From Bos javanicus (lineage: Eukaryota; Chordata; Mammalia; Artiodactyla; Bovidae): a stretch of DNA of 64,000 bases. The translations under genes were made by a program, and so were the position numbers. Under the pieces are notes generated by a model. That model worked only from the letters and a program-made list of their open reading frames with translations, was not told where the DNA came from and ran no database searches. Positions 39,868-52,513 of this stretch are shown here, piece after piece (the first letter of the stretch is position 1; each line of letters begins with the position of its first letter). The stretch is taken from positions 806,001 through 870,000 of the forward strand of contig NW_026893632.1 in assembly GCF_032452875.1 (NCBI RefSeq), read 5' to 3'.

Positions 39868-39927
39868 GTCGCCTAGGCCATCTCTCCTTCGAATACCCTG
39901 GATCAGTTGGGGCTGGTCCCCGGCAGG

Positions 39928-39945
39928 TGGCGACCGAACAGGGAC
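39928..39945 (+). other. Primer binding site, tRNA-Lys3 type
   Basis: TGGCGACCGAACAGGGAC lies two bases after the LTR end. It matches the known tRNA-Lys3 complement (TGGCGCCCGAACAGGGAC) at 17 of 18 bases. In a retrovirus this is where the tRNA primer starts minus-strand DNA synthesis. Here it sits directly against satellite DNA. The same site is present in nearly every unit; units 6-10 carry TGGCAACC at its start, and unit 5 has TGGCGACTG. Confidence 0.92.
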
Positions 39946-40187
39946 CTCAGGAGGCAATACTCAAAGAGCTGAGCAGACACGAACCACGCAATCAGCAGGC
40001 AATAAGCATGGAGCTCAGCAGTGACGAATCATGCTGCTCAACTGGCAATAATCAAGCACGTGACCAGGCAGGAATCACGCAGCTCAGCTGGCAATTGTCA
40101 AGCAGATGAGCCGACAGGAATCACGCAGCTCAGCTGGCAATTGTCATGCAGATGAGCCGGCAGGAATCACGCAGCTCAGCAGGCCCT
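39946..40187 (+). repeat. 46-bp-period module of the unit
   Basis: The tract after the primer binding site contains CAGGAATCACGC at 40069, 40115 and 40161, a strict 46-bp period that is itself two diverged 23-mers (CAGGAATCACGC... and CAATTGTCAAGC...). It ends at CAGCAGGCCC. The same tract, without the LTR before it, makes up the modules at 2171, 3757, 9866 and 11261. The 60-codon frame through it has a GTG start inside the primer binding site and is not a gene. Confidence 0.88.
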
Positions 40188-40736
40188 GATCACGTGACTC
40201 TGCAGGCACTGATCACGTGGCTGATCAAGTCCAGATCACGTGACTGAGCATGCACTGATCACGTGGCTATCATGCACTGATGACGTGACTGCGCATGCAC
40301 TGATGACGTGGCTGATCGGGCACTGATCACATGGCTCATCATGCACTGATCACGTGTTTATCAGGCAATGATCAGTGACTGACAGGCGCTGATCATGGGA
40401 CTGTGCACGCACTGATCACGTGGCTATCATGCACTGATCACGTGACTGCGCATGCACTGATGACGTGGCTGTTCGGGCACTGATCACGTGTTTATCAGGC
40501 AGTGATCAGTGACTGACAGGCGCTGATCAGGGGACTGTGCACGCACTGATCAGGTGGCTGATCAGGAACTGACCACCTGACCGCGCATGCAGTGATCACG
40601 TGGCTGGTCGTTCACTGATCACGTGTTTATCATACGGTGATCACGTGACTGAGAGGCGCTGATCACGTGACTGTGCCGTCAGTGATCACGTGGCTGAGCA
40701 GGCACTGATATCGTGACTGAGCATGCACTGATCATG
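40188..40736 (+). repeat. 23-bp-derived part of the unit
   Basis: This part holds diverged 11+12 bp monomers arranged in two subrepeats of about 135-155 bp (GACTGCGCATGCACTGATGA at about 40288 and 40446). Besides CACGTG boxes it carries TGACGTGG at 40304-40311 and 40461-40468. One PstI-type CTGCAG sits at the start of this part in each unit. Confidence 0.88.
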
Positions 40737-41336
40737 TGCCGGGAGCCGGGGAGGCATTCCACTCTGGACAAAGGTCATGAGGAAGGAGGCTCGGCATACG
40801 CAAATGCGGGATCGAGCCTCAGGAGTCCACCCGGATATTCTCGAGCATCTCCCCCCAAAAAAACCGGAGTCTGCCTACTGTATTGCTTTGTGCTCTCACC
40901 TCTGATTTCACTGGGGCTGTCCCCCACCACCATCTCGCTCTCTCTGTCAAAGAGTTAACTTACAGCTCCAATTCATAAAGTTCCTTGTCATTCTTCCCTT
41001 TAACTTCCAGCTGAGTCTCCATCTGGAGCGCGGAACCCACCACGCTTACTAATTATGCCTGGGCTGCTAAGACCCACTCGAGAAGGTGTCTAGGGTGAGG
41101 CACCTTTCGCTATTCGAGAGGGCGCCTGCGGCCTACGTAAGTGGTGCAAACTTCTTGTCTTGAAGTTTGATTGGTCTTCCGCGTAAACCAAGCTACTCAG
41201 TCTCTTTTCTCCACCGAATTTTCCTACTGAGCTCTCCTCATACTATTATTCTTGACATCTCTGATTAGCATATAAATAGTCGCCTAGGCCATCTCTCCTT
41301 CGAATACCCTGGATCAGTTGGGGCTGGTCCCCGGCA
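40737..41336 (+). mobile_element. LTR of unit 21 (dimer 2, long member)
   Basis: 600 bp, C6A7, one G missing in CTGGGGCTGTC. The unit is 1,537 bp, with the extra subrepeat at about 41936-42068. Confidence 0.88.
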
Positions 41337-42273
41337 GGTGGCGACCGAACAGGGACCTCAGGAGGCAATACTCAAAGAGCTGAGCAGACACGAACCACGC
41401 AATCAGCAGGCAATAAGCATGGAGCTCAGCAGTGACGAATCATGCTGCTCAACTGGCAATAATCAAGCACGTGACCAGGCAGGAATCACGCAGCTCAGCT
41501 GGCAATTGTCAAGCAGATGAGCCGACAGGAATCACGCAGCTCAGCTGGCAATTGTCATGCAGATGAGCCGGCAGGAATCACGCAGCTCAGCAGGCCCTGA
41601 TCACGTGACTCTGCAGGCACTGATCACGTGGCTGATCAAGTCCAGATCACGTGACTGAGCATGCACTGATCACGTGGCTATCATGCACTGATGACGTGAC
41701 TGCGCATGCACTGATGACGTGGCTGATCGGGCACTGATCACATGGCTCATCATGCACTGATCACGTGTTTATCAGGCAATGATCAGTGACTGACAGGCGC
41801 TGATCATGGACTGTGCACGCACTGATCACGTGGCTATCATGCACTGATCACGTGACTGCGCATGCACTGATGACGTGGCTGTTCGGGCACTGATCACGTG
41901 TTTATCAGGCAGTGATCAGTGACTGACAGGCGCTGATCATGGGACTGTGCACGCACTGATCACGTGGCTATCATGCACTGATCACGTGACTACGCATGCA
42001 CTGATGACGTGGCTGTTCGCACTGATCACGTGTTTATCAGGCAGTGATCAGTGACTGACAGGCGCTGATCAGGGGACTGCACGCACTGATCAGGTGGCTG
42101 ATCAGGAACTGACCACCTGACGCGCATGCAGTGATCACGTGGCTGGTCGTTCACTGATCACGTGTTTATCATACGGTGATCACGTGACTGAGGCGCTGAT
42201 CACGTGACTGTGCCGTCAGTGATCACGTGGCTGAGCAGGCACTGATATCGTGACTGAGCATGCACTGATCATG

Positions 42274-42873
42274 TGCCGGGAGCCGGGGAGGCATTCCACT
42301 CTGGACAAAGGTCATGAGGAAGGAGGCTCGGCATACGCAAATGCGGGATCGAGCCTCAGGAGTCCACCCGGATATTCTCGAGCATCTCCCCCAAAAAAAC
42401 CGGAGTCTGCCTACTGTATTGCTTTGTGCTCTCACCTCTGATTTCACTGGGGGCTGTCCCCCACCACCATCTCGCTCTCTCTGTCAAAGAGTTAACTTAC
42501 AGCTCCAATTCATAAAGTTCCTTGTCATTCTTCCCTTTAACTTCCAGCTGAGTCTCCATCTGGAGCGCGGAACCCACCACGCTTACTAATTATGCCTGGG
42601 CTGCTAAGACCCACTCGAGAAGGTGTCTAGGGTGAGGCACCTTTCGCTATTCGAGAGGGCGCCTGCGGCCTACGTAAGTGGTGCAAACTTCTTGTCTTGA
42701 AGTTTGATTGGTCTTCCGCGTAAACCAAGCTACTCAGTCTCTTTTCTCCACCGAATTTTCCTACTGAGCTCTCCTCATACTATTATTCTTGACATCTCTG
42801 ATTAGCATATAAATAGTCGCCTAGGCCATCTCTCCTTCGAATACCCTGGATCAGTTGGGGCTGGTCCCCGGCA
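42274..42873 (+). mobile_element. LTR of unit 22 (dimer 2, short member)
   Basis: 600 bp, C5A7. The unit is 1,411 bp. The segment just before it reads GACTGAGGCGC with two bases lost. Confidence 0.88.
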
Positions 42874-43684
42874 GGTGGCGACCGAACAGGGACCTCAGGA
42901 GGCAATACTCAAAGAGCTGAGCAGACACGAACCACGCAATCAGCAGGCAATAAGCATGGAGCTCAGCAGTGACGAATCATGCTGCTCAACTGGCAATAAT
43001 CAAGCACGTGACCAGGCAGGAATCACGCAGCTCAGCTGGCAATTGTCAAGCAGATGAGCCGACAGGAATCACGCAGCTCAGCTGGCAATTGTCATGCAGA
43101 TGAGCCGGCAGGAATCACGCAGCTCAGCAGGCCCTGATCACGTGACTCTGCAGGCACTGATCACGTGGCTGATCAAGTCCAGATCACGTGACTGAGCATG
43201 CACTGATCACGTGGCTATCATGCACTGATGACGTGACTGCGCATGCACTGATGACGTGGCTGATCGGGCACTGATCACATGGCTCATCATGCACTGATCA
43301 CGTGTTTATCAGGCAATGATCAGTGACTGACAGGCGCTGATCATGGGACTGTGCACGCACTGATCACGTGGCTATCATGCACTGATCACGTGACTGCGCA
43401 TGCACTGATGACGTGGCTGTTCGGGCACTGATCACGTGTTTATCAGGCAGTGATCAGTGACTGACAGGCGCTGATCAGGGGACTGTGCACGCACTGATCA
43501 GGTGGCTGATCAGGAACTGACCACCTGACCGCGCATGCAGTGATCACGTGGCTGGTCGTTCACTGATCACGTGTTTATCATAGGGTGATCACGTGACTGA
43601 GAGGCGCTGATCACGTGACTGTGCCGTCAGTGATCACGTGGCTGAGCAGGCACTGATATCGTGACTGAGCATGCACTGATCATG

Positions 43685-44281
43685 TGCCGGGAGCCGGGGA
43701 GGCATTCCACTCTGGACAAAGGTCATGAGGAAGGAGGCTCGGCATACGCAAATGCGGGATCGAGCCTCAGGAGTCCACCCGGATATTCTCGAGCATCTCC
43801 CCCCAAAACCAGAGTCTGCCTACTGTATTGCTTTGTGCTCTCACCTCTGATTTCACTGGGGGCTGTCCCCCACCACCATCTCGCTCTCTCTGTCAAAGAG
43901 TTAACTTACAGCTCCAATTCATAAAGTTCCTTGTCATTCTTCCCTTTAACTTCCAGCTGAGTCTCCATCTGGAGCGCGGAACCCACCACGCTTACTAATT
44001 ATGCCTGGGCTGCTAAGACCCACTCGAGAAGGTGTCTAGGGTGAGGCACCTTTCGCTATTCGAGAGGGCGCCTGCGGCCTACGTAAGTGGTGCAAACTTC
44101 TTGTCTTGAAGTTTGATTGGTCTTCCGCGTAAACCAAGCTACTCAGTCTCTTTTCTCCACCGAATTTTCCTACTGAGCTCTCCTCATACTATTATTCTTG
44201 ACATCTCTGATTAGCATATAAATAGTCGCCTAGGCCATCTCTCCTTCGAATACCCTGGATCAGTTGGGGCTGGTCCCGGCA
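43685..44281 (+). mobile_element. LTR of unit 23 (dimer 3, long member)
   Basis: 597 bp, C6A4, with CCAGAG for CCGGAG (shared only with units 28 and 33) and one C missing near the 3' end (GGTCCCGGCA). The unit is 1,536 bp, with the extra subrepeat at about 44881-45013. Confidence 0.88.
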
Positions 44282-45220
44282 GGTGGCGACCGAACAGGGA
44301 CCTCAGGAGGCAATACTCAAAGAGCTGAGCAGACACGAACCACGCAATCAGCAGGCAATAAGCATGGAGCTCAGCAGTGACGAATCATGCTGCTCAACTG
44401 GCAATAATCAAGCACGTGACCAGGCAGGAATCACGCAGCTCAGCTGGCAATTGTCAAGCAGATGAGCCGACAGGAATCACGCAGCTCAGCTGGCAATTGT
44501 CATGCAGATGAGCCGGCAGGAATCACGCAGCTCAGCAGGCCCTGATCACGTGACTCTGCAGGCACTGATCACGTGGCTGATCAAGTCCAGATCACGTGAC
44601 TGAGCATGCACTGATCACGTGGCTATCATGCACTGATGACGTGACTGCGCATGCACTGATGACGTGGCTGATCGGGCACTGATCACATGGCTCATCATGC
44701 ACTGATCACGTGTTTATCAGGCAATGATCAGTGACTGACAGGCGCTGATCATGGGACTGTGCACGCACTGATCACGTGGCTATCATGCACTGATCACGTG
44801 ACTGCGCATGCACTGATGACGTGGCTGTTCGGGCACTGATCACGTGTTTATCAGGCAGTGATCAGTGACTGTCAGGCGCTGATCATGGGACTGTGCACGC
44901 ACTGATCACGTGGCTATCATGCACTGATCACGTGACTGCGCATGCACTGATGACGTGGCTGTTCGGCACTGATCACGTGTTTATCAGGCAGTGATCAGTG
45001 ACTGACAGGCGCTGATCAGGGGACCACGCACTGATCAGGTGGCTGATCAGGAACTGACCACCTGACGCGCATGCAGTGATCACGTGGCTGGTCGTTCACT
45101 GATCACGTGTTTATCATACGGTGATCACGTGACTGAGAGGCGCTGATCACGTGACTGTGCCGTCAGTGATCACGTGGCTGAGCAGGCACTGATATCGTGA
45201 CTGCGCATGCACTGATCATG

Positions 45221-45819
45221 TGCCGGGAGCCGGGAGGCATTCCACTCTGGACAAAGGTCATGAGGAAGGAGGCTCGGCATACGCAAATGCGGGATCGAGC
45301 CTCAGGAGTCCACCCGGATATTCTCGAGCATCTCCCCCAAAAAAACCGGAGTCTGCCTACTGTATTGCTTTGTGCTCTCACCTCTGATTTCACTGGGGGC
45401 TGTCCCCCACCACCATCTCGCTCTCTCTGTCAAAGAGTTAACTTACAGCTCCAATTCATAAAGTTCCTTGTCATTCTTCCCTTTAACTTCCAGCTGAGTC
45501 TCCATCTGGAGCGCGGAACCCACCACGCTTACTAATTATGCCTGGGCTGCTAAGACCCACTCGAGAAGGTGTCTAGGGTGAGGCACCTTTCGCTATTCGA
45601 GAGGGCGCCTGCGGCCTACGTAAGTGGTGCAAACTTCTTGTCTTGAAGTTTGATTGGTCTTCCGCGTAAACCAAGCTACTCAGTCTCTTTTCTCCACCGA
45701 ATTTTCCTACTGAGCTCTCCTCATACTATTATTCTTGACATCTCTGATTAGCATATAAATAGTCGCCTAGGCCATCTCTCCTTCGAATACCCTGGATCAG
45801 TTGGGGCTGGTCCCCGGCA
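45221..45819 (+). mobile_element. LTR of unit 24 (dimer 3, short member)
   Basis: 599 bp, C5A7, one G missing in AGCCGGGAGG. It is preceded by GACTGCGCATG instead of GACTGAGCATG. Unit length is 1,410 bp. Confidence 0.88.
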
Positions 45820-46630
45820 GGTGGCGACCGAACAGGGACCTCAGGAGGCAATACTCAAAGAGCTGAGCAGACACGAACCACGCAATCAGCAGGCAATAAG
45901 CATGGAGCTCAGCAGTGACGAATCATGCTGCTCAACTGGCAATAATCAAGCACGTGACCAGGCAGGAATCACGCAGCTCAGCTGGCAATTGTCAAGCAGA
46001 TGAGCCGACAGGAATCACGCAGCTCAGCTGGCAATTGTCATGCAGATGAGCCGGCAGGAATCACGCAGCTCAGCAGGCCCTGATCACGTGACTCTGCAGG
46101 CACTGATCACGTGGCTGATCAAGTCCAGATCACGTGACTGAGCATGCACTGATCACGTGGCTATCATGCACTGATGACGTGACTGCGCATGCACTGATGA
46201 CGTGGCTGATCGGGCACTGATCACATGGCTCATCATGCACTGATCACGTGTTTATCAGGCAATGATCAGTGACTGACAGGCGCTGATCATGGGACTGTGC
46301 ACGCACTGATCACGTGGCTATCATGCACTGATCACGTGACTGCGCATGCACTGATGACGTGGCTGTTCGGGCACTGATCACGTGTTTATCAGGCAGTGAT
46401 CAGTGACTGACAGGCGCTGATCAGGGGACTGTGCACGCACTGATCAGGTGGCTGATCAGGAACTGACCACCTGACCGCGCATGCAGTGATCACGTGGCTG
46501 GTCGTTCACTGATCACGTGTTTATCATAGGGTGATCACGTGACTGAGAGGCGCTGATCACGTGACTGTGCCGTCAGTGATCACGTGGCTGAGCAGGCACT
46601 GATATCGTGACTGAGCATGCACTGATCATG

Positions 46631-47230
46631 TGCCGGGAGCCGGGGAGGCATTCCACTCTGGACAAAGGTCATGAGGAAGGAGGCTCGGCATACGCAAATG
46701 CGGGATCGAGCCTCAGGAGTCCACCCGGATATTCTCGAGCATCTCCCCCAAAAAAACCGGAGTCTGCCTACTGTATTGCTTTGTGCTCTCACCTCTGATT
46801 TCACTGGGGGCTGTCCCCCACCACCATCTCGCTCTCTCTGTCAAAGAGTTAACTTACAGCTCCAATTCATAAAGTTCCTTGTCATTCTTCCCTTTAACTT
46901 CCAGCTGAGTCTCCATCTGGAGCGCGGAACCCACCACGCTTACTAATTATGCCTGGGCTGCTAAGACCCACTCGAGAAGGTGTCTAGGGTGAGGCACCTT
47001 TCGCTATTCGAGAGGGCGCCTGCGGCCTACGTAAGTGGTGCAAACTTCTTGTCTTGAAGTTTGATTGGTCTTCCGCGTAAACCAAGCTACTCAGTCTCTT
47101 TTCTCCACCGAATTTTCCTACTGAGCTCTCCTCATACTATTATTCTTGACATCTCTGATTAGCATATAAATAGTCGCCTAGGCCATCTCTCCTTCGAATA
47201 CCCTGGATCAGTTGGGGCTGGTCCCCGGCA
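46631..47230 (+). mobile_element. LTR of unit 25 (dimer 4, long member)
   Basis: 600 bp, C5A7. The unit is 1,522 bp. The extra subrepeat at about 47826-47940 is shortened (GTGGCACTGATC; CACTGATGGGCACTG). Confidence 0.88.
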
Positions 47231-48152
47231 GGTGGCGACCGAACAGGGACCTCAGGAGGCAATACTCAAAGAGCTGAGCAGACACGAACCACGCAATCAG
47301 CAGGCAATAAGCATGGAGCTCAGCAGTGACGAATCATGCTGCTCAACTGGCAATAATCAAGCACGTGACCAGGCAGGAATCACGCAGCTCAGCTGGCAAT
47401 TGTCAAGCAGATGAGCCGACAGGAATCACGCAGCTCAGCTGGCAATTGTCATGCAGATGAGCCGGCAGGAATCACGCAGCTCAGCAGGCCCTGATCACGT
47501 GACTCTGCAGGCACTGATCACGTGGCTGATCAAGTCCAGATCACGTGACTGAGCATGCACTGATCACGTGGCTATCATGCACTGATGACGTGACTGCGCA
47601 TGCACTGATGACGTGGCTGATCGGGCACTGATCACATGGCTCATCATGCACTGATCACGTGTTTATCAGGCAATGATCAGTGACTGACAGGCGCTGATCA
47701 TGGGACTGTGCACGCACTGATCACGTGGCTATCATGCACTGATCACGTGACTGCGCATGCACTGATCGTGGCTGTTCGGGCACTGATCACGTGTTTATCA
47801 GGCAGTGATCAGTGACTGACAGGCGCTGATCATGGGACTGTGCACGCACTGATCACGTGGCACTGATCACGTGACTGCGCATGCACTGATGGGCACTGAT
47901 CACGTGTTTATCAGGCAGTGATCAGTGACTGACAGGCGCTGATCAGGGGACTGTGCACGCACTGATCAGGTGGCTGATCAGGAACTGACCACCTGACCGC
48001 GCATGCAGTGATCACGTGGCTGGTCGTTCACTGATCACGTGTTTATCATACGGTGATCACGTGACTGAGAGGCGCTGATCACGTGACTGTGCCGTCAGTG
48101 ATCACGTGGCTGAGCAGGCACTGATATCGTGACTGAGCATGCACTGATCATG

Positions 48153-48751
48153 TGCCGGGAGCCGGGGAGGCATTCCACTCTGGACAAAGGTCATGAGGAA
48201 GGAGGCTCGGCATACGCAAATGCGGGATCGAGCCTCAGGAGTCCACCCGGATATTCTCGAGCATCTCCCCCCAAAAAAACCGGAGTCTGCCTACTGTATT
48301 GCTTTGTGCTCTCACCTCTGATTTCACTGGGGGCTGTCCCCCACCACCATCTCGCTCTCTGTCAAAGAGTTAACTTACAGCTCCAATTCATAAAGTTCCT
48401 TGTCATTCTTCCCTTTAACTTCCAGCTGAGTCTCCATCTGGAGCGCGGAACCCACCACGCTTACTAATTATGCCTGGGCTGCTAAGACCCACTCGAGAAG
48501 GTGTCTAGGGTGAGGCACCTTTCGCTATTCGAGAGGGCGCCTGCGGCCTACGTAAGTGGTGCAAACTTCTTGTCTTGAAGTTTGATTGGTCTTCCGCGTA
48601 AACCAAGCTACTCAGTCTCTTTTCTCCACCGAATTTTCCTACTGAGCTCTCCTCATACTATTATTCTTGACATCTCTGATTAGCATATAAATAGTCGCCT
48701 AGGCCATCTCTCCTTCGAATACCCTGGATCAGTTGGGGCTGGTCCCCGGCA
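48153..48751 (+). mobile_element. LTR of unit 26 (dimer 4, short member)
   Basis: 599 bp, C6A7, with one CT lost from the CTCTCTCTG run. Unit length is 1,410 bp. Confidence 0.88.
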
Positions 48752-49562
48752 GGTGGCGACCGAACAGGGACCTCAGGAGGCAATACTCAAAGAGCTGAGC
48801 AGACACGAACCACGCAATCAGCAGGCAATAAGCATGGAGCTCAGCAGTGACGAATCATGCTGCTCAACTGGCAATAATCAAGCACGTGACCAGGCAGGAA
48901 TCACGCAGCTCAGCTGGCAATTGTCAAGCAGATGAGCCGACAGGAATCACGCAGCTCAGCTGGCAATTGTCATGCAGATGAGCCGGCAGGAATCACGCAG
49001 CTCAGCAGGCCCTGATCACGTGACTCTGCAGGCACTGATCACGTGGCTGATCAAGTCCAGATCACGTGACTGAGCATGCACTGATCACGTGGCTATCATG
49101 CACTGATGACGTGACTGCGCATGCACTGATGACGTGGCTGATCGGGCACTGATCACATGGCTCATCATGCACTGATCACGTGTTTATCAGGCAATGATCA
49201 GTGACTGACAGGCGCTGATCATGGGACTGTGCACGCACTGATCACGTGGCTATCATGCACTGATCACGTGACTGCGCATGCACTGATGACGTGGCTGTTC
49301 GGGCACTGATCACGTGTTTATCAGGCAGTGATCAGTGACTGACAGGCGCTGATCAGGGGACTGTGCACGCACTGATCAGGTGGCTGATCAGGAACTGACC
49401 ACCTGACCGCGCATGCAGTGATCACGTGGCTGGTCGTTCACTGATCACGTGTTTATCATACGGTGATCACGTGACTGAGAGGCGCTGATCACGTGACTGT
49501 GCCGTCAGTGATCACGTGGCTGAGCAGGCACTGATATCGTGACTGAGCATGCACTGATCATG

Positions 49563-50160
49563 TGCCGGGAGCCGGGGAGGCATTCCACTCTGGACAAAGG
49601 TCATGAGGAAGGAGGCTCGGCATACGCAAATGCGGGATCGAGCCTCAGGAGTCCACCCGGATATTCTCGAGCATCTCCCCCCAAAAAAACCGGAGTCTGC
49701 CTACTGTATTGCTTTGTGCTCTCACCTCTGATTTCACTGGGGCTGTCCCCCACCACCATCTCGCTCTCTCTGTCAAAGAGTTAACTTACAGCTCCAATTC
49801 ATAAAGTTCCTTGTCATTCTTCCCTTTAACTTCCAGCTGAGTCTCCATCTGGAGCGCGGAACCCACCACGCTTACTAATTATGCCTGGGCTGCTAAGACC
49901 CACTCGAGAAGGTGTCTAGGGTGAGGCACCTTTCGCTATTCGAGAGGCGCCTGCGGCCTACGTAAGTGGTGCAAACTTCTTGTCTTGAAGTTTGATTGGT
50001 CTTCCGCGTAAACCAAGCTACTCAGTCTCTTTCTCCACCGAATTTTCCTACTGAGCTCTCCTCATACTATTATTCTTGACATCTCTGATTAGCATATAAA
50101 TAGTCGCCTAGGCCATCTCTCCTTCGAATACCCTGGATCAGTTGGGGCTGGTCCCCGGCA
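49563..50160 (+). mobile_element. LTR of unit 27 (dimer 5, long member)
   Basis: 598 bp, C6A7, with three single-base losses in short runs (CTGGGGCTG, GAGAGGCGCC, CTCTTTCTCC). The unit is 1,541 bp, with the extra subrepeat at about 50757-50888. Confidence 0.88.
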
Positions 50161-51103
50161 GGTGGCGACCGAACAGGGACCTCAGGAGGCAATACTCAAA
50201 GAGCTGAGCAGACACGAACCACGCAATCAGCAGGCAATAAGCATGGAGCTCAGCAGTGACGAATCATGCTGCTCAACTGGCAATAATCAAGCACGTGACC
50301 AGGCAGGAATCACGCAGCTCAGCTGGCAATTGTCAAGCAGATGAGCCGACAGGAATCACGCAGCTCAGCTGGCAATTGTCATGCAGATGAGCCGGCAGGA
50401 ATCACGCAGCTCAGCAGGCCCTGATCACGTGACTCTGCAGGCACTGATCACGTGGCTGATCAAGTCCAGATCACGTGACTGAGCATGCACTGATCACGTG
50501 GCTATCATGCACTGATGACGTGACTGCGCATGCACTGATGACGTGGCTGATCGGGCACTGATCACATGGCTCATCATGCACTGATCACGTGTTTATCAGG
50601 CAATGATCAGTGACTGACAGGCGCTGATCATGGGACTGTGCACGCACTGATCACGTGGCTATCATGCACTGATCACGTGACTGCGCATGCACTGATGACG
50701 TGGCTGTTCGGCACTGATCACGTGTTTATCAGGCAGTGATCAGTGACTGACAGGCGCTGATCATGGGACTGTGCACGCACTGATCACGTGGCTATCATGC
50801 ACTGATCACGTGACTGCGCATGCACTGATGACGTGGCTGTTCGGGCACTGATCACGTGTTTATCAGGCAGTGATCAGTGACTGACAGGCGCTGATCAGGG
50901 GACTGTGCACGCACTGATCAGTGGCTGATCAGGAACTGACCACCTGACCGCGCATGCAGTGATCACGTGGCTGGTCGTTCACTGATCACGTGTTTATCAT
51001 ACGGTGATCACGTGACTGAGAGGCGCTGATCACGTGACTGTGCCGTCAGTGATCACGTGGCTGAGCAGGCACTGATATCGTGACTGAGCATGCACTGATC
51101 ATG

Positions 51104-51702
51104 TGCCGGGAGCCGGGAGGCATTCCACTCTGGACAAAGGTCATGAGGAAGGAGGCTCGGCATACGCAAATGCGGGATCGAGCCTCAGGAGTCCACCCGG
51201 ATATTCTCGAGCATCTCCCCCCCAAAAAACCAGAGTCTGCCTACTGTATTGCTTTGTGCTCTCACCTCTGATTTCACTGGGGCTGTCCCCCACCACCATC
51301 TCGCTCTCTCTGTCAAAGAGTTAACTTACAGCTCCAATTCATAAAGTTCCTTGTCATTCTTCCCTTTAACTTCCAGCTGAGTCTCCATCTGGAGCGCGGA
51401 ACCCACCACGCTTACTAATTATGCCTGGGCTGCTAAGACCCACTCGAGAAGGTGTCTAGGGTGAGGCACCTTTCGCTATTCGAGAGGGCGCCTGCGGCCT
51501 ACGTAAGTGGTGCAAACTTCTTGTCTTGAAGTTTGATTGGTCTTCCGCGTAAACCAAGCTACTCAGTCTCTTTTCTCCACCGAATTTTCCTACTGAGCTC
51601 TCCTCATACTATTATTCTTGACATCTCTGATTAGCATATAAATAGTCGCCTAGGCCATCTCTCCTTCGAATACCCTGGATCAGTTGGGGCTGGTCCCCGG
51701 CA
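51104..51702 (+). mobile_element. LTR of unit 28 (dimer 5, short member)
   Basis: 599 bp, C7A6, with CCAGAG and single G losses in AGCCGGGAGG and CTGGGGCTG. Unit length is 1,410 bp. Confidence 0.88.
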
Positions 51703-52513
51703 GGTGGCGACCGAACAGGGACCTCAGGAGGCAATACTCAAAGAGCTGAGCAGACACGAACCACGCAATCAGCAGGCAATAAGCATGGAGCTCAGCAGTG
51801 ACGAATCATGCTGCTCAACTGGCAATAATCAAGCACGTGACCAGGCAGGAATCACGCAGCTCAGCTGGCAATTGTCAAGCAGATGAGCCGACAGGAATCA
51901 CGCAGCTCAGCTGGCAATTGTCATGCAGATGAGCCGGCAGGAATCACGCAGCTCAGCAGGCCCTGATCACGTGACTCTGCAGGCACTGATCACGTGGCTG
52001 ATCAAGTCCAGATCACGTGACTGAGCATGCACTGATCACGTGGCTATCATGCACTGATGACGTGACTGCGCATGCACTGATGACGTGGCTGATCGGGCAC
52101 TGATCACATGGCTCATCATGCACTGATCACGTGTTTATCAGGCAATGATCAGTGACTGACAGGCGCTGATCATGGGACTGTGCACGCACTGATCACGTGG
52201 CTATCATGCACTGATCACGTGACTGCGCATGCACTGATGACGTGGCTGTTCGGGCACTGATCACGTGTTTATCAGGCAGTGATCAGTGACTGACAGGCGC
52301 TGATCAGGGGACTGTGCACGCACTGATCAGGTGGCTGATCAGGAACTGACCACCTGACCGCGCATGCAGTGATCACGTGGCTGGTCGTTCACTGATCACG
52401 TGTTTATCATACGGTGATCACGTGACTGAGAGGCGCTGATCACGTGACTGTGCCGTCAGTGATCACGTGGCTGAGCAGGCACTGATATCGTGACTGAGCA
52501 TGCACTGATCATG

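Larger units (their letters stand above)
39326..39925 (+). mobile_element. Reference LTR (unit 20), ERVK-like
   Basis: I use this copy as the reference for all 36. The 600-bp element starts TGCCGGG and ends CCCGGCA, a perfect 7-bp terminal inverted repeat with the TG...CA ends expected of retroviral LTRs. It has an inverted CCAAT box (ATTGG at 39759-39763) and a TATA box (TATAAATA at 39860-39867), which places transcription start roughly 25-30 bp further on and leaves only about 35-40 bp for R plus U5. I see no AATAAA in that part. A variable C/A tract (here C5A7) lies near LTR base 111. A tRNA-Lys3-type primer binding site follows after two bases, which identifies a class II endogenous retrovirus. 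No gag, pol, env or 3' LTR follows. The unit is 1,411 bp. Confidence 0.92.
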
